Source: Coleophoma eucalyptorum
Lineage: Eukaryota > Ascomycota > Leotiomycetes > Helotiales > Dermateaceae
Length of the DNA stretch: 64,000 nucleotides
Direction: 5' to 3'
Assembly: GCA_026120035.1 (NCBI GenBank)
Contig: JALRME010000029.1
Coordinates: 248,001-312,000, forward strand
The translations under genes were made by a program, and so were the position numbers. Positions 1 through 12,383 of the stretch are shown in pieces. The stretch's first letter is position 1, and the number at the start of each line of letters is the position of its first letter. The notes under the pieces are model-generated. The model was not told where the DNA came from. It made no database searches and saw nothing but the letters and a program-made list of their open reading frames with translations.

Positions 1-474
1 TGCCCGTCAATCATCTACCGAGATCACGTGTAGCGCAACCAACGTCGCGCATCCTCGCATCTTCCCCGCCCGATGAATCGGCTGACTGGAAAGTCCATTA
101 TGTCGAACGGCGCGGCTCTTCGCACTTGCCGAGTCCAGATTGTGGTTGGGCAAGACCACCTGCTGGAAATGGGAAGTCTGGTGAGCTGACGAACCTGAGT
201 AAGGTAGGGTGAAAGCAGTCCCGGGGGTTTAAGTGGGAAAAGAACGGATTGCCATGGTCCATCTGTGCGTTATGCGCGCATGAAGTGTCCACGAGTTGGA
301 GTTTCATCTTTTGTGGTCTTTTGCATGGCAAAGTCTGGCCGTAGAGATCAGTCGGTCTGTCACTCCTGGGCTGGTCTATCCCTTCGCCTTCTCTTGGGTG
401 ACTTGCTGGGGCCGTGGGCTGATGTCATTCCAACACGCTCGTGGCAGCCATCCATCCTCTTGATCACTCGCAAT

Positions 475-497
475 ATGCAGATGCAGATGCAGATGCG
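475..497. repeat. ATGCAG microsatellite
   Basis: Three perfect ATGCAG copies followed by a partial one. It is a simple tandem repeat in a non-coding stretch. Confidence 0.85.
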
Positions 498-928
498 GTA
501 AAAGAGAACGTGCAGATTGGTGGTTAATTATCCGACCAAAGTCACACTCCCACGTTATCCCCGGTTGGAGAACAGAGTCATGGGGTTGCCGGGGCGGTTG
601 GCTATGAAGCGTGAGGATGGGCAGGTGGAAGGGCCAGTATTGAGGGTTGAAGGTGGAAGTGTATGCAATGTTAAATTGGTTTTCTCCCTCGACAAACGGC
701 ACTCGATCCCAAGCATGCACCGACGAACGCTTTTCAGGGGGTTTGGCCCAGGAGTCAATGCTGACAGGCCCCGAGTTGTCCAGAGTTGCGCACTTATACC
801 CGCTCCACTGCTCGATGGGGCTTAGTCCTCTAGCTTGTTTTAACCGTGGACCTGCGGATGCGGTCCTGCCCTGCTATTGTATGGCCATTGTATGACATCC
901 ACTCTGTGTGTATGTACTTTGCTTTGCT

Positions 929-970
929 TTGCACTTGCACTTGCACTTGCACTTGCACTTGCACTTGCAT
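929..970. repeat. TTGCAC hexamer microsatellite
   Basis: Six perfect TTGCAC copies followed by one imperfect copy (TTGCAT), 42 nt in all. It lies in the non-coding leader about 850 nt upstream of the glutaminase start. Length variation between strains would be expected. Confidence 0.9.
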
Positions 971-1810
971 TTGCTCTCCACTGCCTGCCCGGTCCGCTGT
1001 GGTTCAAGTGAGCATCGGCTGCGTGTGAACGAGCGAGTGAGTGAGTTGGCGAGTTAGTGAGTTCCCAACCCAGCCAGCCCAGTTCATCAGATCTCCCTGA
1101 CTCTGGTCTGGCCGGCCCTGTGAATAACAAACCTTGATATGGCGATTGGACGTATCGGGTGCCACTTCTATGATCGGCCACCCTGACAAGCATGCCATGG
1201 ACTCTCACACTCTATTCTGCCCTGCGGAATGGTACGGTAAGCAAGCTATGGCACTGGAGATCTGACCTCAGGCCCACGGGAGTCCAATCCAGGATCTCGC
1301 TGATCCTCGGGACTCCAGAACCTCCTATGTTCTATTTTCTTCAGACTCTAATTTCTGGGGCTCACGTACTTCTTGCATACGCTGCGGCTACGTTGGCCCC
1401 AGTCTTCTCGTCTTCCGTTGCGTGCTTACCCTCTAGTTCCTATTCTCTTTTCTACCTTCCCATTTCACCGTACATTCGACCTGCCGGTTACTTGAAGGCT
1501 GCAGCGTGCTACTTATTTCTTGGTCATTCATTCATTCTTGTCTTCTGATCTGTCTTTTCTCTGTCACTCCCTCCTTTTCCGTCTCCCCCGCATCTCACTC
1601 GCAGTCATTGCTACATTCTCTTACCCCATGGTTTGACCTGTGTCTCTCTCCTCCGCACTCCTATCCAAAGGCGAAGCTTGTATAAAGAAGCCACAAGATT
1701 TCCTCTCCCTCGCCGAGAGCTTCTTGGTCTCGCTCTTTACTCCCGTTCTGATCCCGGTCATTGGATCGCCCGAAAAATAATTTTTAGTTGTATACTAATA
1801 GACGTCAACA

Positions 1811-4392
1811 ATGCGGTTCTCTTTGGAGATTTTATGTTTATCCCTTCTGCTGGACTTGGCGACTGCTGTGTCAACCTTCAGTCCAGCACGACCTCCAGCG
1901 ATTCCGCTGGCGGTCCGTTCTCCATATCTCAACACATGGTTAGAAGCTGGTAGCAACGGAGGTAACGGTGGCTACCTAGCAGGAGAATGGCCAACTTTCT
2001 GGGCGTATGTGTAAACTTCCCTATTCGCAGAATACAAAACTCAGAACTGTCAAAAACTAACAATACTTTTTGACAGCGGTCAAATCACGGGTTGGGCAGG
2101 GATGATCAAAGTGGACAATGAAACTTTCACTTGGCTCGGGGCACCAGGGCCACAAGCCGTCAATCAGACAGCGTTTGAGTATACCTCAACGCGAAGTACC
2201 TTCACCATGAACGTGGGTGGCTATGTTAAGATGAATATCACTTTCCTCTCGCCTGTCACGCCAACCGATTTCAAGCGACAGTCTCTGATCTTCTCCTATT
2301 TGGATGTTACTGTCTCGACGCTTGATGGAAAGCCTCATGCTGTTCAGCTTTATGCCGATACTAGTGCTGGTAAGTTCTCTTTCCTTTTACTATTTCATTT
2401 TTGGAGGTTACGAACGGCTTTCTGGGCTTGAAGAGCTGTGAGATTGTCATTAGCAGCTTTTCCTTCGTTGTAGGAGATTGAAAGAGCATTATCGACCACT
2501 GAAAACACATTGCGTTCAGTAATTGGCCATATCACATGATCTCTATACTTTGGAGAACATTATGCTGACCTGATTTCAGAATGGTGTGCTGGCGATCATA
2601 GCTCTGTCGCCGAATGGGCCTATGGTGTAACAAGCGATGAGATCGCATACCACCAATTCTACCGCCAAACACCGCTTTTATTCTCCCAGACAAACGACCA
2701 AGCTGACTGGGGAAACTGGTACTGGTCAACTAAGAGCGTTACTGGACTCACCTACCAATCCGGAGCAGATGCCACTGTCCGAGGAGCCTTCGAGCTCAAT
2801 GGCGCATTGGCAAATACCAAGGATACCAACTTCCGTGCCATCAATAGCAACTATCCAGTTTTTGGATATGCTATCGATCTTGGGACGATTGGAAGTTCAG
2901 CTTCGGGTATTGGTGCTGTAGATTCAGTTTCGACGGTCTTTACTCTCGGCCTAACTCAAGATTTGGCTGCTCAGTTTGTAGGTCAGAGCAAGACTGAGGT
3001 CCAAGTCCCATCCTTGTGGACAAGTTATTTTGATACTGAGCTAGCAGCTGTAAGTTGACTTTACTATATTATATTATTCGAATCCATGCTGATAGCGACG
3101 AGGTGTCTTTCTTCTACAATGACTACAGTGTTGCTGCTGGTCTTGCCACAACATTCGATAATAAGGTAGCCAGCGACTCCATTTCCGCAGGAGGTCAAGA
3201 CTATGCCACAATTACCTCACTGGCAGCACGTCAAGCATTCGGAGCAGTTCAGTTGATGGGTAATAGCACGAAACAATATCTCTTCCTAAAAGAGATTAGT
3301 TCAGACGGCAACATGCAAACCGTCGACGTGATCTTCCCTTTCCATCCTATCCTGCTCTACACCAACCCAACTCTGTTAAAATTGACCTTGGACCCATTGT
3401 TTGAGAACCAAGAAGCCGGCGACTACCCCAACTCTTATTCGATGCATGACCTAGGTTCCTTATACCCGAACGCAACAGGCCATCCCGATGGTAACGATGA
3501 GCAACAACCACTCGAGGAATGCGGGAACATGCTTATCATGACGTTGGCGTATGCACAACGTGCAGATGACACAGCCTATCTTACAAAACACTACTCCATC
3601 CTCAAACAATGGACAGGCTACCTTGTGTCGGAGGCATTGATTCCCGCGAACCAAATCTCGACCGATGATTTCGCGGGCTCACTTGCCAACCAAACCAATC
3701 TCGCGCTCAAGGGCATCATTGGCATCGAAGCTATGGCGACGATTGCTAACCTGACGGGAAATACGGCCGATGCGCAGAATTATACTTCGATTGCTAATAG
3801 CTATATTACGCAGTGGCAGAATCTGGCAATTAACAAGAATGCGACGGTGCCGCATACGACATTGGCTTATGGCATGGCGAATACACATGGTGAGTTTGCT
3901 TAGCTAAAATTTTGTTCTCTTCTGTGAAGGAAGCAAACTAACTTACCAAAACTAGGCCTGTTGTATAACCTGTACAGCGATACAGAACTAGGTCTTAATC
4001 TGGTTCCCCAAAGTGTTTACGATATGCAAAGTACATTCTATCCCACGGTAGCACTTGAATACGGCGTCCCATTAGATACACGAAACAACTATACCAAAAG
4101 TAATATCCCTTCTGCTCCACACTTCTTCTCCTTCCATCTACTCTTAACTGAAATCCAACGCACTAACCTCTCTCAAATAGGCGACTGGGAAATGTTCACT
4201 GCCGCAATCGCGTCAACCTCAACCAAAGAACTCTTCATTAGTAAACTCGCCACGTGGATTGATCAGACGACAACAGCATCACCTGAGACGGATCTATTTG
4301 ACTGTAACACGGGTGGTTGGCCAATTGATTCCGTCCAGTTTACTGCCCGGCCGGTAGTCGGAGGACACTTTGCTCTACTAGCTTTGACTTAG
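1811..4392 (+). CDS. Secreted glutaminase A-like protein (GtaA family)
   Basis: Six exons: 1811-2004, 2077-2369, 2580-3049, 3103-3889, 3956-4099, 4181-4392, giving 699 aa. The family comprises large secreted fungal proteins annotated as glutaminase A, proposed to hydrolyse L-glutamine to glutamate and ammonia outside the cell. Residues 1-20 form a signal peptide (MRFSLEILCLSLLLDLATA). Family stretches seen are GQITGWAGMIKVD near residue 65, SFFYNDYSVAAGL in the middle, and FDCNTGGWPIDSVQF near the C-terminus. The length matches the family (about 690 aa). All exon joins keep frame. The fourth exon could be entered at AG 3094-3095 or 3101-3102; only the second keeps the frame and the conserved SFFYNDY. 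Many N-glycosylation sequons (for example NATG, NLTG) fit a secreted protein. It converges on the P450 gene downstream. Confidence 0.9.
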
Positions 4393-5031
4393 TAAAGGAA
4401 ATTTTGTTTTGAAAGGAGTTTTGAAGGGGTTTGGTTTAAAGGTATTTAGAAATCCACAATTGGGTGGGGGAATTTTTGTATATAATTACATTCTACATCT
4501 CTTTGGCTTGATTGGGAAGAAATCCAGGTCTTCCATTACATTTTACTTTTTTTCTTCCAAATTTTTCGCTCCGCTATGCATCTTCATCTTGTACAGCGTA
4601 ATCCAGAGGAATTCTTGATTATAAAGGTGGTTTGGGAGATGTCTTCGCTTGTTTGAGGTCAAGTCTCTGCACACTGTTTGCACTGTAGATCCAGTATATA
4701 CAGTCATCAAAGTGCGATTTTAATTGCGGCGGGAAAAGTTATTTATAGCAAAAATGCAACAGTGAAAGTTCCGTCTCATCTAATGGGATTTATTTTGATC
4801 CCTAAGGTGAAATGGAGGCAGCTGCAGCTCAACGGTGTTATTGACTAAATAAAGCGAAGTAGAATAATATCGTCGCTTATTCAGTACTACTGGCAACGAG
4901 ATCAATGTCCAGAAGCTGAGATCTACAGACACAAATACAGACTGTACAACATATCTTCAATCTATATCAAGCATCCATACAGATTGCAGCACCTCCCTCG
5001 CCTACCTCCCTTCCACACTTACTCAACTCTT
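4393..5031. other. Intergenic, between convergent 3' ends
   Basis: About 640 nt between the stop of the glutaminase-like gene and the stop of the oppositely oriented P450 gene. It is AT-rich and consistent with two 3' untranslated regions. I see no gene in it. Confidence 0.6.
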
Positions 5032-7047
5032 TCAACCGCCCAAAACCCGCACTCTAATACCCTGACTCTCCCTCTTTGCATACGGCACAAAAAGATCATA
5101 GGCCATCTCCACATCACTTTCATCTGTCTCAAACAGCTCCAGTTTCCCACCACTCACTCCCTCCTCCTCTTTACTCTCCGGCCCGCCAAACCGCCGCCAC
5201 ATGCCAGCCAAGACAAGGTAAAGCTCGGCATACGCGAGGTTCATGCCAAGACACTGCCGAGAGCCTTGTGAAAAGGACATTAGGTAGCGCTTTAGTTTTG
5301 GGCTTGCGAGGAAGCGGGTCGGATCGAATGTGAGGGGTGAGGGGAAGATGGCTGGGTTGAGGTGGATTAGAGGCGTGGTCATGCCTACGGGTGTCTGTTT
5401 AGGGGTTTAGCAAGTGAATAATGGGCTTTGGGAACCCTGTTTGTTTTTCCTTTTTCTTCCGCCCTTTCTTTTGTTCTAGGGTAAGAGAGATGGGGAGAGA
5501 CGGAGATGAGGAAATGCTTACGCCTTTAGGAATATTCCAAGTCTTGCCTCCATCCGTGAAGACTAATACCTCATCGGGACAGACGCGCTCCTGACGGTTG
5601 CTGGTCCCCATCGATAGGCGAAGCCCTTCGGTGATCACGGCAGTGAGGTATGGGAGTTGCTCGATCATCTTGATAGACAGCGGTGCGCCCGGGTCTGGGA
5701 TAGCCTCGCGAAGTTCTTCTTTGACCTTTTGGAGGATAGTTGGGTTGCGGAGAAGATGAAAGGTTATGACCTACATAAACCAAGTCAGTATTATTCTCTA
5801 CGAACTAGTATTTGCTCGAACATAATAGAGAATTTATTTTTCAACACAGGATTTATGGGATTCAAAATGGGTGTTGCTTATTAGGTAGATTGCTAGATGA
5901 GACTTACACTCAATGTCCAAGCAGTCGTCTCCGTTCCGGCAATGGCGATGTTCTGTGCATCCTCCATCAAGCGCTCAGGTCTCTTCTCGAAATCTGAGAG
6001 GTTGCTATCAAGGATCTCGTCGAAGACTGTTTTGTCGTCCATTCCTTCCTGGTGTCTAGTACAGACTCGGTTGATTTTGGCCATGAGGTCCTGTAGATTT
6101 CATTTAGTCTCAAGGACCACTCACTTATCTCTTATTCCACCTTTTCTTTTTTCCTTGGCATCGTATTTTTGGGGATGGAGAGAGCAGGATATAGGATATC
6201 TGCCTGAAAATATAAGGACTTACACTCTTGAATTGGATGAATTCCGTCATGCCTGGACTGAGCTTCTTCAACACCGAAAGAGGCAGCGAGTTGATCAGTG
6301 GCATGACCCAGTTGAACTGCACAGCCAAAGCTCCCACTTCATGAAAGCTTGTAATCTGCTCAAGCCAAGTCAGACACGGCGCAATACTTACAAAAGACAA
6401 AAAGAGATAAGAGAACGCACCATCTCAAAGAAACTCTTGTTGAACTCAGGCGCCTCCAACCAATTATAACTCAACCCAAATGCATACTCAGCGATCAGAT
6501 CATTGGTGAATGCACTAAAGAATGGAAATAGATTCAATGGCTTCCCGCTGCTCTTAAACTCCTCCATCCTCGCAAATAGTTTCTCCAAGTTCGCTTGCAT
6601 GATCGGCTCCAGCCTCCTCACACTATCCTTACTGAACATGCGGCTCATCGCCCCCCGTCGAATGCGATGCAAGTCATGTTCAACGGTTGAGATGGCGGCC
6701 TCGGTGAAGCCAAACAGCTGCATGACACGTCGATACTTATCACGGCGCCGGCCCCCGACTGGCATCAGCTCTGGGATGAAATCAGGGTCGTTGATGTGTA
6801 GCTCATCTGGCGTGATGCGTACGATGGGCCCGTATTTCTCATGCATCTCTTTGATGCGGAAGATGTACTGACCCTTGTGGTAGCCGTCCCAGTAGAACTC
6901 GTACCAGAGCGAGATGGCGGCAAGCTTTGGTCCGGGGAACTTGGCAAGTGGGTGAAGTGTTAGGCGGTAAGTGTAGAGACCTAAGACATAGAGCACGAAT
7001 GCTCCGGCCAGTGCTGGCCAGGAGAGAAGAGTCTCATGGAGGGCCAT
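5032..7047 (-). CDS. Cytochrome P450 monooxygenase
   Basis: Five exons, read from the complement: 7047-6421, 6355-6224, 6090-5908, 5770-5522, 5394-5032. All four introns are phase 0; the product is 517 aa. It is a membrane-anchored class II P450. An N-terminal hydrophobic anchor (about residues 10-28) precedes the proline-rich hinge HPLAKFPGPKL. The I-helix oxygen-activation motif AGTETT is at 304-309, the K-helix ExxR (EGLR) at 362-365, and the haem loop FSQGSRQCLG carries the ligand Cys445. The style resembles trichodiene-oxygenase-like fungal P450s, but the substrate cannot be read from the sequence. It neighbours an aromatic-ring monooxygenase and a ring-cleavage dioxygenase, so a role in xenobiotic or phenolic oxidation is an inference from context. 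Confidence 0.93.
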
Positions 7048-7406
7048 GGTGATGAGCTCTGTGAGCTTCCTGGCGACCTTTGTCTGTATCTAGCTTCTAC
7101 GTAGTGTGGATGAAGGCGCATTAAGAGGAAAAGGTTGTGAATATAAGCTGAGCGTGATTTCCAAAACCAAGGGATTGGAAATATGCAGGTAATGGTTGGA
7201 TAAAGGGCTACAGCAGCATCGATCCAGTCTAACTAAGTAAAACAACGATACAAGCAGGCCACAGAAGCTGCTTCTCAGAGCCTTATCTCATGACAAGTAA
7301 ATACAAAAGGAAAGTAGTGAGTCCAGACCAGATCAAATAAACCCCGTCCGAAGGCAGGTTTGCTTCGTTTAAGCAAGTAGCCTGTTCTGTTGTGCCAGGA
7401 AGCGTA

Positions 7407-7853
7407 CTACTTCACCATCAACCCCTCTTCATACGAGAGGTCAGCCGTATCATCGGCAACAAATCCGACCATGCAGCCAGTCCCCTGCGTAGTGCATATT
7501 GGAATCGCATATTTTCCCATGCAGACCGACAAATTAGCATTCGTGATCGGCTTCAGCTCCTCATCTCCCGTGTTGAAAGTCCTTATCAGCTCCCCAGCTC
7601 TCTTCGCTGTCCCGTTCTCAAGAGGTTGGGGGAATAGTACGTATGGCCCCGCTCCTCCCCTCCCCCCCAAAGCTTGTGTTGCACTGTCGTCACGGTTTTC
7701 TTAAATGCCCTTGTCGTTTGTCTTGAATAGCTCAGCTGCTGCCGCAAGCTAAGCGATGGGGAATTTACTTGATGGGGATGCTCAGGGAATTCTGGGGCGA
7801 GAAGGCTAGAATTGACAGCAACGAGAATCAAACAGGTGGTGACTATTCGGCAT
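7407..7853 (-). pseudogene. Possible small secreted protein gene, apparently frameshifted
   Basis: Low-confidence call. On the minus strand an ATG at 7853-7851 is followed one base out of frame by a good signal-peptide core (RIVTTCLILVAVNSSLLA). A second open stretch of about 95 codons, ending at 7407, contains NANLSVCMGKYAIPICTTQG and has coding-like composition. I could not join the two parts with consensus splice sites and correct phase. Either the annotation needs unusual splicing, the gene has a one-base lesion next to its start codon, or this is chance. No family is recognised. Confidence 0.25.
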
Positions 7854-8061
7854 TTTTTTAATGACCGATCGCTCCATGGGTCTTATCTCTGTCATTTCTG
7901 GCTGAAATGCAGGTTTCTTCGGAACTGGGCGGGTTTACCAGCGAATTTCCTCCTGGCTGAACTGCTGAAATAGTAGCTCGAAATGGCTGAAACCACAATG
8001 GCATTAAAGTTGCTTGTGGCTGATTGATCTATATTCTGAAGTCCAACTTTTCAACGCATTC

Positions 8062-10125
8062 TCAGATGGCTTTCCTACCGAGCACACTCTCTAGAACAGT
8101 GCGCAACCTCTGTATCTCGTCACCAGAACTTGTGGCACGCCAAGCGATGAATCGATCCGGACGCACCAATATACAGCCATCTTCCTCAATGTTTCTAACG
8201 TTTTCCCAATCTCCGTAGACATCTTCCCAATCTTGCCGAAACCCAATACTAACAATATTGAGTCCAATATGAATTTCACTACCAAGCACATCCGCAGCTT
8301 CTTTCCAAGCCTGACCACCAATTCCTGTGAATATTGTCCAAGCGCCTTTCCCAGCCAAATCAATTGTAGATATAGGGGCTTGGTTAGGAACTGATTTATT
8401 TAGCCATGCATGTGGCAAGCGGCTCCCTGGGAAGGTATTTGGTGTGTAGTATAACACGGGATCTTCAGCCGCACGACCTTGAAATCCGAAGGCAACTTGC
8501 TCATCACGGGAATAGACGGCGGTACTTTCATAATGTTGATTCATTTCGATGCCAATGGCGTGAAACTCGTGTGCTGAATGTTCAATACCTTTCCTCAATT
8601 CAGATCGTCTCTTCTTTCCCGCTGATCCTTCGGCTGAGAGCTCTGCAAAGGCAGCTTTGCGCTCAGAAAGTGATGGGTAAAGCATTGCAAGTGCTGACCA
8701 GATCTGTAAGTGATTGCGGAAAGAGTCATTTGCTCGACTGATTATACCTAATCCTACGGGCTGGCGCTCTAGAGTATATGTATTTAGGATACGCGGAGAT
8801 GCTTTGTCTTGCAGAACATGCGCCACTTTCCATGCAAGGTTATAAGAATCTTGAATGCAAGTATTAGAGCCAAGCCCATTCATGGGTGGATGGCGATGTA
8901 CTGCATCTCCCAAACAAAATCTGTATGAATATGAGCATTTCCATTCTGAGACGAAGAGATAAATCATACACATTGCCTTTAGAATACTCCTTGGCCACAA
9001 TCTCATTAATATTCCATCTTGAAATCATCATGATCTCCGCAGGAGAATCATCTCCAATAAATTCTTTGATGCGTGACAAGTACTGCTCATTAGTCGCTTC
9101 TGCAACTGCCGTTGTCTTAATTGAAGGGAATAGGGAAAAGATCCATTCATTCCACGGCTTAACCATTCTCGCAACACCCATCATGCCAAAATCGGGATAG
9201 TCCTTGTCGGGCTGTAGTATCCAATGCAGATTTCCAGTGCGATGATTTACAAGATGCGAGAGATCAGCCTTGACGAGGACATCGATCGCAACTCCTCCAC
9301 CAGGCTTGGCATCGAGTTTAAGTCCAAGTTGTTTCACAATCTTACTTCGTGCCCCGTCTGCAGCCATAAGATATTTCGAACGGATCTTGTATATCGTGCC
9401 GGTCATTCTATCTTCAATAGTCGAGCTAACTCCCGTCTCATCTTGCTCGAAGCTCAAAAATTTGGTGTCCATTCGGCACTTGAATCCATTTTGAGAAGCA
9501 TACTTCAACAATATCGGCTCCATGAGTGTCTGTGGTAAATCAATATGTTTGCAAGGACTTGCTGCATCGTGATCCCCCTAATCTATTCAGTCCTGGTGCT
9601 TAAGATAAACAAAGCGTGTGCTCTGACCTTTCGCTTTGGATTGTTTCCCCAACTATATATCCTTGCATACTCTTCTCCAGCAAGGCTATGGCACCAACGC
9701 GTATGTGCCATTGTATCACCCTGCGAAGCAAGTTTGTTACACTCGACATCGAGACCAATATCTCTCAGACATTCTGGACATATCTTAGGGCAGCTTCACC
9801 AGACGTAGAGTTTGACTTACTTACCTAATGATGCTGGATTTGTGATATGCGCCCGTGGTGTATCGGCACTTGACGACGTAGCTCCTATCATAACCCCCTT
9901 GACACCTGTAATACCTCAGAATCACGTGAAGCAGCGCAAAGAATACGACGTACCATATGCAGCAAGAAAGCATGCGAGAGATGCCCCTGCAGGACCAGTC
10001 CCGACAATTAGAACATCTGTAGCTGCAAGACTAGGTTGAAACCCGGATGCGGGAGACTCAGTAGTTGAAGATACCAGCTCTGGCCCAGATGTCATTTTGT
10101 CTCGGACAAGCTCGGAAGCGATCAT
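8062..10125 (-). CDS. FAD-dependent aromatic-ring monooxygenase (TfdB/phenol hydroxylase type)
   Basis: Five exons on the complement: 10125-9954, 9905-9825, 9773-9628, 9577-8970, 8920-8062, giving 621 aa. Group A flavoprotein monooxygenases insert one oxygen atom into phenolic rings using NAD(P)H. Visible motifs are the Rossmann GxGxxG (VGTGPAG, 41-47), the DG motif (AADGARSK, around 207-208) and the FAD-ribityl GD motif (FCLGDAVHRHPP, G340-D341). TRWCHSLAGEEYARIYSWGN and GSNTCIQDSYNLAWK are typical of fungal 2,4-dichlorophenol 6-monooxygenase-like proteins. A thioredoxin-like C-terminal domain follows. Met1 or Met11 could be the start. It is transcribed divergently from the extradiol dioxygenase gene, with an 837 bp shared promoter. 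Hydroxylation of a phenol to a catechol that the neighbour then cleaves is an inference. Confidence 0.92.
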
Positions 10126-10962
10126 TTGAGGTTGAGTTGAGAATATCCAAGTGCCAGTAATTCAGGAGTCAAGGTTGTTTTCTTTCTAACCAAGCTTTAA
10201 TATTCAGACTTGCATCGACAATGACGATGATTTTCAGCAGTCACAGTATCTTGCATAGCATCCTGTAAGCTCGGGAGCATGCAATCTGAATCCCGACACA
10301 AAAACAACCTCGGCTGGTCAACAAGTGGGTATGGAAGCTCAAATATGATAGGAAATACCAACAAATGAGAAACGACGCAGCGAAGCCTCGATCTGAGAGT
10401 GATTTTGATGAAAGTCTTTATCGACGAAAGTCCGCAGGTGTGGTTTGTAGTTTAAAAGGTCTAGAATCCAATAGACGAGTGCGAATTTCCAATGGGCTCC
10501 ATGTCGACTTCATGCTGGGGCTGTTATACGTCCGTAAATCCGAAAATGAGGCCTCAAACTGGTCGTATTGTGGTCGGATGTATTTGATTCGGAAGGAGAC
10601 AGGTTCTGCTTGTGGAGAGCAATCCATTTGAGACAAGCTGGCGCTCTTGGGTACTTGTCTAGAATGCCCTGTACTGAGATGCTCGAAATCATGCAAGTCT
10701 ATGAACTACAACGCCTCTTTCTTTAGCCATCGGCGATGCACACTAATATCGGGGGCGTACTTCCCGATGCGTGGTACACATTCCTCATTCAACACGTGAT
10801 TAGAATCAACCCCTCCTGGATGGTTAGGTGGCAGGACAACATTGGCGCAGAAGCTGGTAACACGTAAGTCTGACAAAGTGAGGAGAAGTTAAGAATTCTC
10901 TACTACTTTTTGAAAAAGAGAAAAGAATCTGTTAAACAAGTTCTAGGACCAAAACGAGAATC
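10126..10962. promoter_or_regulatory. Bidirectional intergenic promoter region
   Basis: This 837 bp separates the divergent starts of the FAD monooxygenase and the extradiol dioxygenase and should hold both promoters. Open frames inside (10365-10631 plus, 10418-10696 minus) show no recognisable domain and overlap each other, so I leave them out. I identified no specific operator. Confidence 0.5.
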
Positions 10963-12253
10963 ATGGCTTCAGTATCCGAGCAGAAGATCAAGTTGGTCAA
11001 GCCAGCACATGTATACTACACCCATGTCGACCTCGAATCAGCTCATGCCTTCCTCCTAGATTTCGGATTTGCAGAAGAGAAACGAATCGGTTCCAAAATC
11101 TACTATCGAGGTTACGGTCCGGATCCATTCGTGTACTGTGCTACCCAAGGAGACAAAAACGAATTTGGAGGTGTCGCCTTTGTCGTTGAATCTGAAGATG
11201 ATCTGAAGCTAGCTAGCCAGACTATTCCCGGTGCTTCGGAAATTTATGAACTGAAAGATGCACCTGGTGGGGGAAAGGGTGTAACTTTTAAAGACCCTGT
11301 GGATGGGTTTCCTTTTCATCTTGTATGGGGCCAGAAAGAGAGGGCTGGCCAGAAGGAGGTTGATGAGAAGGATGAGCTTCCAAATGGAAATCCTTTGCAT
11401 TTGACATTTAACTACGTATGGTTCTGACAATCTGGAGACTTGAGAAGACGAGCTGACGAGTGCCTAGCCAGAAGACAAACAACGACTTGCTGGAAAGTTT
11501 CAAAGATTCAAGAAAGGTGAGCTGTCTCGCAACATTCTTTCACAGTATTTAACATTATAATTCAGCTCCTGCACCTGTGTATAAACTCGGCCACTTTGGC
11601 GTTTGTGTGACAAACTTCCAGAAGACTTTCGATTTCTATACATCACGTTTCAACTTTTACCCCAGTGATGTACGCCCAGATCTCTCAAGCTCACCACAAT
11701 TAATTTAGACCTCGTGCTAACTGCTTCTTTTTAACCAGCTTCTACATAAGCCTGGCTCCGAACAAGTCTTCAACGCCTTCTGTCGCTTAGATCGTGGAAG
11801 TGAATTAGTAGACCACCACTGCTTCTTTTTCTTCGAAGGCCCTAAGTATCATGTCCATCATTCGTCCTTCGAGACTCATGATTTCGATACCCAAGTCTTG
11901 GGACATGACTGGTTGAGGCACAAGGGATATGAAAACTGTTGGGGTGTGGGCAGACATATCATGGGCAGCCAAATTTTCGATTATTGGTAAGTTGGAATTA
12001 CGTCGGCTCAAGTGGGGCCGATGCATTTCATGGACCTGCTACTTATCCATATATGCGTGATAGGTTCGACCCTTCAAAGTTCATTCTGGAACACTACGTT
12101 GATGGTGATCTGGTTGATATTTCACACCCAACGCAGAAGAATGCTGCGTCACACGATGGAATCCATGTCTGGGGTAAGTCCCAGAGGCTTTGATAAATAG
12201 AAAAGTGCTAAAAGTCAGCAGGACCCGATCTTCCAGCAGGGTTCTTGGATTAA
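10963..12253 (+). CDS. Extradiol ring-cleavage dioxygenase (VOC superfamily)
   Basis: Six exons: 10963-11415, 11468-11516, 11566-11669, 11739-11986, 12064-12173, 12222-12253, giving 331 aa. It has the two-module vicinal-oxygen-chelate fold of catechol 2,3-dioxygenase-like enzymes, which use Fe(II) to open an aromatic diol beside its hydroxyls. The N-terminal module starts at about residue 11 (VKPAHVYYTHVDLESA). The C-terminal module carries the predicted metal ligands His178 (KLGHFGV), His243 or His244 (HVHHSSFE) and Glu295 (FILEHY). All three ligands are present, so activity is likely. Frame is kept across all five introns, and the last coding exon is only 32 nt. It is divergent from the FAD monooxygenase and convergent with the NAT gene. 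Confidence 0.9.
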
Positions 12254-12383
12254 AAGAAGTTTTGGCTTCAAATTTATCGACCTGGATGCTCTTGTAATTT
12301 TCATTTCTTATTTGATTTAACTGACACGGATTTAAAAGTGTAGTACTAATTGGATTTCAATTTGTTATAATTTCTATCAAAAT

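Larger units (their letters stand above)
1..1810. other. Gene-free leader upstream of the glutaminase gene
   Basis: I find no convincing gene in this 1.8 kb. Open frames on both strands are short, overlap each other and show no domain. Pyrimidine-rich stretches at about 1380-1640 look like a fungal promoter and 5' leader for the gene that starts at 1811. Simple repeats lie at 475-497 and 929-970, and GAGT-like runs at about 1030-1065. Confidence 0.5.

Noticed and set aside
1192..1548. 118-codon open frame with hydrophobic stretches upstream of the glutaminase gene
   Set aside because: Pyrimidine-rich leader-type sequence gives Leu/Ser/Tyr-rich translation in any frame; no domain or signal peptide at the start.
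10418..10696. 92-codon minus-strand open frame in the monooxygenase/dioxygenase gap
   Set aside because: No zinc cluster, membrane or enzyme motif; overlaps an equally long open frame on the other strand.
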